Source: JBCBGF01 sp038526915 (GTDB lineage: Bacteria > Pseudomonadota > Alphaproteobacteria > Rhodobacterales > Rhodobacteraceae). From it: a stretch of 64,000 nt of DNA. The DNA lies in assembly GCA_038526915.1 (NCBI GenBank), contig JBCBGF010000003.1:310001-374000 (forward strand). Reading direction: 5' to 3'. Positions 61,587 through 64,000 of this stretch are shown piece by piece. How positions within the stretch are numbered: position 1 is the first letter of the stretch; the number at the start of each line of letters is the position of its first letter. The notes beneath the pieces are model-generated. The model was not told the DNA's origin. It worked only from the letters and a program-made list of their open reading frames with translations, and searched no databases. The translations under genes were made by a program, and so were the position numbers.

Positions 61587-62863
61587 TGCCCCGCTTCCTG
61601 CGCAACCGCCGCGCGGGGCGCGAGCGTATCCGGGCCGACGGCAACCTGGCCTGGCGGCTGCGCGATCTGTCGCCCCTGGACCGGCGGGAGGAGGCGCGGG
61701 CCTTTCTGGATCTCTTCGCCCAGGCCAGCGGTCTGGGTGCCCCGGCCAAGGTCGCCCGCTGGGCCAAGATCCGAAAATCCCTGGTCGCGACGGGGCATTA
61801 CGAGCATACGCCCGATGAGTTGACCTTTGGCGCGCGCCTGGCCTGGCGCAACCACGCGCGCTGCATCGGGCGGCTCTTCTGGAACAGTCTGGAGGTGCGC
61901 GACCGGCGCGGGATGCACGATCCGGCTGAGATCTTTGCCGATCAATGTGCGCATCTGGCTGAGGCGACGGGCGACGGGCGCATCCGCTCGATCATCTCGA
62001 TCTACCCGCCCGTGCGCCCCGGTGGCACGCCGTGTTATTTCGAAAGCGCGCAGTTCAATCAATATGCGGGCTACCTGACGCCAGAGGGCCGCGTTCTGGG
62101 CGATCGCCGATCGGTGGAGGCCACGCGCATTGCCCAATCCATGGGCTGGCACCCGCCTGAGCCGCGCGGGCAATTTGACCTGCTGCCGGTGATCCTGCGC
62201 GATGGGGCGGGGCGGCGGCATATGTTCGAGGTGCCAGCGGGCCTGCAGCGGGAAGTGCCCCTCCGGCTGGAGGGGGCGGAGGCGTTCAATGCGCTGGGGT
62301 TGCGCTGGTATGCGGTGCCGATCGTGTCGGATATGATCCTGACGATCGGCGGCATCGATTACCCCTGCGCACCGTTCAACGGCTTTTACATGTGCACAGA
62401 AATTGCTTCCCGCAACTTCGCCGATAGCAACCGGTTCGATCTGTTGCCCACCATCGCGGCGGCCCTGCGCCATGATCCCGCGGCCAGCGATCCGATGTGG
62501 CGCGACCGGGCGTTGACAGAGCTGAACGCGGCGGTGATGGCGTCCTTCCGGGCGGCGGGTGTGACCATCGTCGACCACCACGGTGCGAGCGCGCATTTCA
62601 TGGAGTTCATCGCCCGCGAAACCGCCGCCGGCCGCCAGGTGTCGGCCGACTGGAGCTGGATCGTCCCGCCCCAAGCCTCCGCCGCGTGCGATGTGTTCCA
62701 TCTGGAGATGACGGACCTGCATACGGTGCCCAACTTCTACCGCAGCCGCGCGCTCGATGGCCGGGGGCTGATGCCGCACTACGGGAACATGTACCGTTCG
62801 CGCGTGCGTAAGCGGCTGGATCGGGTGCGCAGGTGGGCGCGACGGCGGAGGGAGCGGGCGTGA
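61586..62863 (+). CDS. nos: Nitric oxide synthase oxygenase
   Basis: A 425-residue stand-alone NOS oxygenase, making NO (or N-hydroxyarginine) from L-arginine with haem and a pterin. The haem-thiolate motif is WRNHARCIGR with Cys93. The substrate-binding Glu is Glu272 in NGFYMCTEI, where the canonical motif is NGWYMGTEI (Trp to Phe267). The pterin/dimer region keeps WSWIVPP (Trp356, Trp358), followed by VFHLEM. VDHHGASAHFMEF is also conserved. There is no reductase domain, as in Bacillus NOS. It is longer than typical bacterial NOS (about 360) owing to N- and C-terminal basic extensions. Coupled to a radical SAM gene; such an operon in a proteobacterium is unusual. Confidence 0.93.
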   Translation: MPRFLRNRRAGRERIRADGNLAWRLRDLSPLDRREEARAFLDLFAQASGLGAPAKVARWAKIRKSLVATGHYEHTPDELTFGARLAWRNHARCIGRLFWNSLEVRDRRGMHDPAEIFADQCAHLAEATGDGRIRSIISIYPPVRPGGTPCYFESAQFNQYAGYLTPEGRVLGDRRSVEATRIAQSMGWHPPEPRGQFDLLPVILRDGAGRRHMFEVPAGLQREVPLRLEGAEAFNALGLRWYAVPIVSDMILTIGGIDYPCAPFNGFYMCTEIASRNFADSNRFDLLPTIAAALRHDPAASDPMWRDRALTELNAAVMASFRAAGVTIVDHHGASAHFMEFIARETAAGRQVSADWSWIVPPQASAACDVFHLEMTDLHTVPNFYRSRALDGRGLMPHYGNMYRSRVRKRLDRVRRWARRRRERA

Positions 62864-62880
62864 TGGTGGGTCACAAACCC

Positions 62881-64000
62881 CTATACCAGCCGCCGCAGCG
62901 CATCTTCGATATTGGCCTGCCGCCCCTCCATCAGAGGTTTGCCCGCATGCACATAGGTCGTGCCCGCCATCAGCGGACCGAGCGGTGTGTCGTCCAGATA
63001 GCCCTGCAGAATCTCTTCGGTTGGCACCAAGCGATCTGAGAAATTGCCGCTGAAGAAGTAGCCATGCACCACCCCCGCCAGCATCTTGGCCTGCCGTGCC
63101 ACATCGCCTGCGATCCCCGGCTCGGTAAAGAGGTCGGGGTAAAGCGTGCGCCCGGCCACGGTCTTGACCGGTTTGTTTTTGAGCGCGGCCAGATAGGCAA
63201 GGTAGAAGCGGATATTGTCATCCAGCGTCATCGGTTGGTTGAAGGCTGGTGCGCCGCTGCCCACCCAGAAATCGATGTTGCTGGGCAGCGGGAACAGGCC
63301 GAACTCGCCATTGGAGTGGATGAAACCGGGATCGATTTTGCCCGCCGTAAACCCAGCTTCGGCCATGTAGACGACGGCCACGTCTTCCAGCGTCAAAGGC
63401 ATCGCGCCAGGGCCGAACTGGGCAGGCAAAGCGGCGTTTACAGCGGCGATCGTAGCGACCAGCGCCGTCTTGTTGTCGTTGAAAAACGCGATTTTGTCGC
63501 GATCCCCGACGCGCCAGCGTTGCGCTGCTTCAGATTCGGCGCGGGCAGTCGTCGCCCCGCTTGCTGGCGCAGATGCCGCTATTCCAGCTTGGGACAGCAT
63601 CTGATCGAACATATCATCCGCATCCGCCGTACCAGCCTGTCCCCCCGCGCCTGTGGCATCCGGCAAATCTGACAGAGCAAGGCGCATCGCAATGGGCCTG
63701 TGGTCTGATGTGTCCTGGACAAATCGGCTAACGGTTCGGTCGGTTGCAACGATGTAAAAGTCCTCTTCGTCCACGACCTTCGACATGTTGGCCGAGACAA
63801 AGATATTGTCGATCAGGCTCTTATAAGGCGCCTTGAGATAGGTGAATGCGCCATTGGCCTCGTCCGAGGCAGATAGCGGCGTAAAGCCCCCGGCCACCAG
63901 TGGATCAAAGTCCTGACTGGCCAGCGTGGCGTTCACATCGCCCAACAGAACCCAATCTGCGTCCTTGCCGTGCCGTTCGACCATCTGTGTGACGGCATAG
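62881..64000 (-). CDS. Endonuclease/exonuclease/phosphatase-family protein, 5' end beyond window
   Basis: Partial: the reading frame is open to the window edge, so the N-terminal part is missing. The visible start is the end of an EEP catalytic domain (LLGDVNATL, IDNIFVSANM, and SDHRPIAMRL with the catalytic Asp-His). An uncharacterised region of about 250 residues follows, with a low-complexity linker and then a helical domain containing GEFGLFPLPSNIDFWVG. This second part is not a usual EEP feature and resembles, weakly, lysozyme-like folds. It is convergent with the NOS gene, 17 bp away. Confidence 0.7.
   Translation of the reverse strand, partial: YAVTQMVERHGKDADWVLLGDVNATLASQDFDPLVAGGFTPLSASDEANGAFTYLKAPYKSLIDNIFVSANMSKVVDEEDFYIVATDRTVSRFVQDTSDHRPIAMRLALSDLPDATGAGGQAGTADADDMFDQMLSQAGIAASAPASGATTARAESEAAQRWRVGDRDKIAFFNDNKTALVATIAAVNAALPAQFGPGAMPLTLEDVAVVYMAEAGFTAGKIDPGFIHSNGEFGLFPLPSNIDFWVGSGAPAFNQPMTLDDNIRFYLAYLAALKNKPVKTVAGRTLYPDLFTEPGIAGDVARQAKMLAGVVHGYFFSGNFSDRLVPTEEILQGYLDDTPLGPLMAGTTYVHAGKPLMEGRQANIEDALRRLV

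Overview
The window is high-GC DNA with dense, overlapping bacterial operons. The gene content (SapC protein, DUF4153 protein, NasT/NasS nitrate control, SelD fusion with MnmH, MttB-like methyltransferase, hydantoinase operon, SoxR) points to an alphaproteobacterium, most likely Rhodobacterales (Roseobacter/Rhodobacteraceae). This is inferred from protein families, not from a marker gene. No rRNA, tRNA, CRISPR array, transposase or phage gene was seen.

Layout. 1-281 holds no gene I can support. 0.3-3.3 kb: MipA/OmpV-like porin, a TbpB-like surface lipoprotein and its probable Slam exporter. 3.5-9.8 kb: a beta-lactamase-fold serine hydrolase, two alpha/beta hydrolases, a membrane-anchored AraC regulator and a TPR protein. 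9.9-19.5 kb: two divergent operons that look like one envelope system. The reverse operon has an M50 membrane metalloprotease, SapC and two HlyD-like adaptors. The forward operon has OmpA, an XpaC-like membrane protein, a binding-protein/OmpA fusion, a VWA protein and a protein with a COQ4-type HDxxHx11E motif. 19.5-22.9 kb: tRNA 2-selenouridine synthase and a selenophosphate synthase fused to a flavin oxidoreductase. 23.1-28.8 kb: an AttH/LolD-type ABC operon with a PNPOx gene whose 3' end has been tandemly copied. 29.2-31.0 kb: a dihaem peroxidase and a Sel1 protein with overlapping divergent starts.

31.3-43.3 kb is a complete nitrate-uptake and nitrate-reduction operon: NasT/NasS sensor pair, NrtA, NrtB, a double-ATPase NrtC/D fusion, a globin, a NirB-like flavoprotein, NasA and sirohaem synthase. 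An ANTAR-type antiterminator leader lies before nrtA. 43.3-48.1 kb: SoxR with a divergent MFS exporter and a clear sox box, then lower-GC orphan genes around a HAD phosphatase. 48.3-53.4 kb: MttB-like methyltransferase, DUF4153 membrane protein, and an H-NOX/diguanylate cyclase pair. 53.8-59.5 kb: class II aldolase, HyuA, HyuB and an amino-acid-oxidase-like flavoprotein. 60.1-62.9 kb: a B12-binding radical SAM enzyme translationally coupled to a stand-alone nitric oxide synthase oxygenase. The window ends inside an endonuclease/exonuclease/phosphatase-family gene.

The most unusual items are: (1) the radical SAM-NOS operon; (2) an H-NOX homologue that appears to have lost its haem ligand and YxSxR motif but keeps its diguanylate cyclase partner; (3) the divergent M50/HlyD/OmpA/VWA/COQ4-motif cluster; (4) the two-hexaloop antiterminator leader; and (5) a family of about 85-bp palindromic repeats, five copies between 20.6 and 31.1 kb, one of them inside a reading frame.
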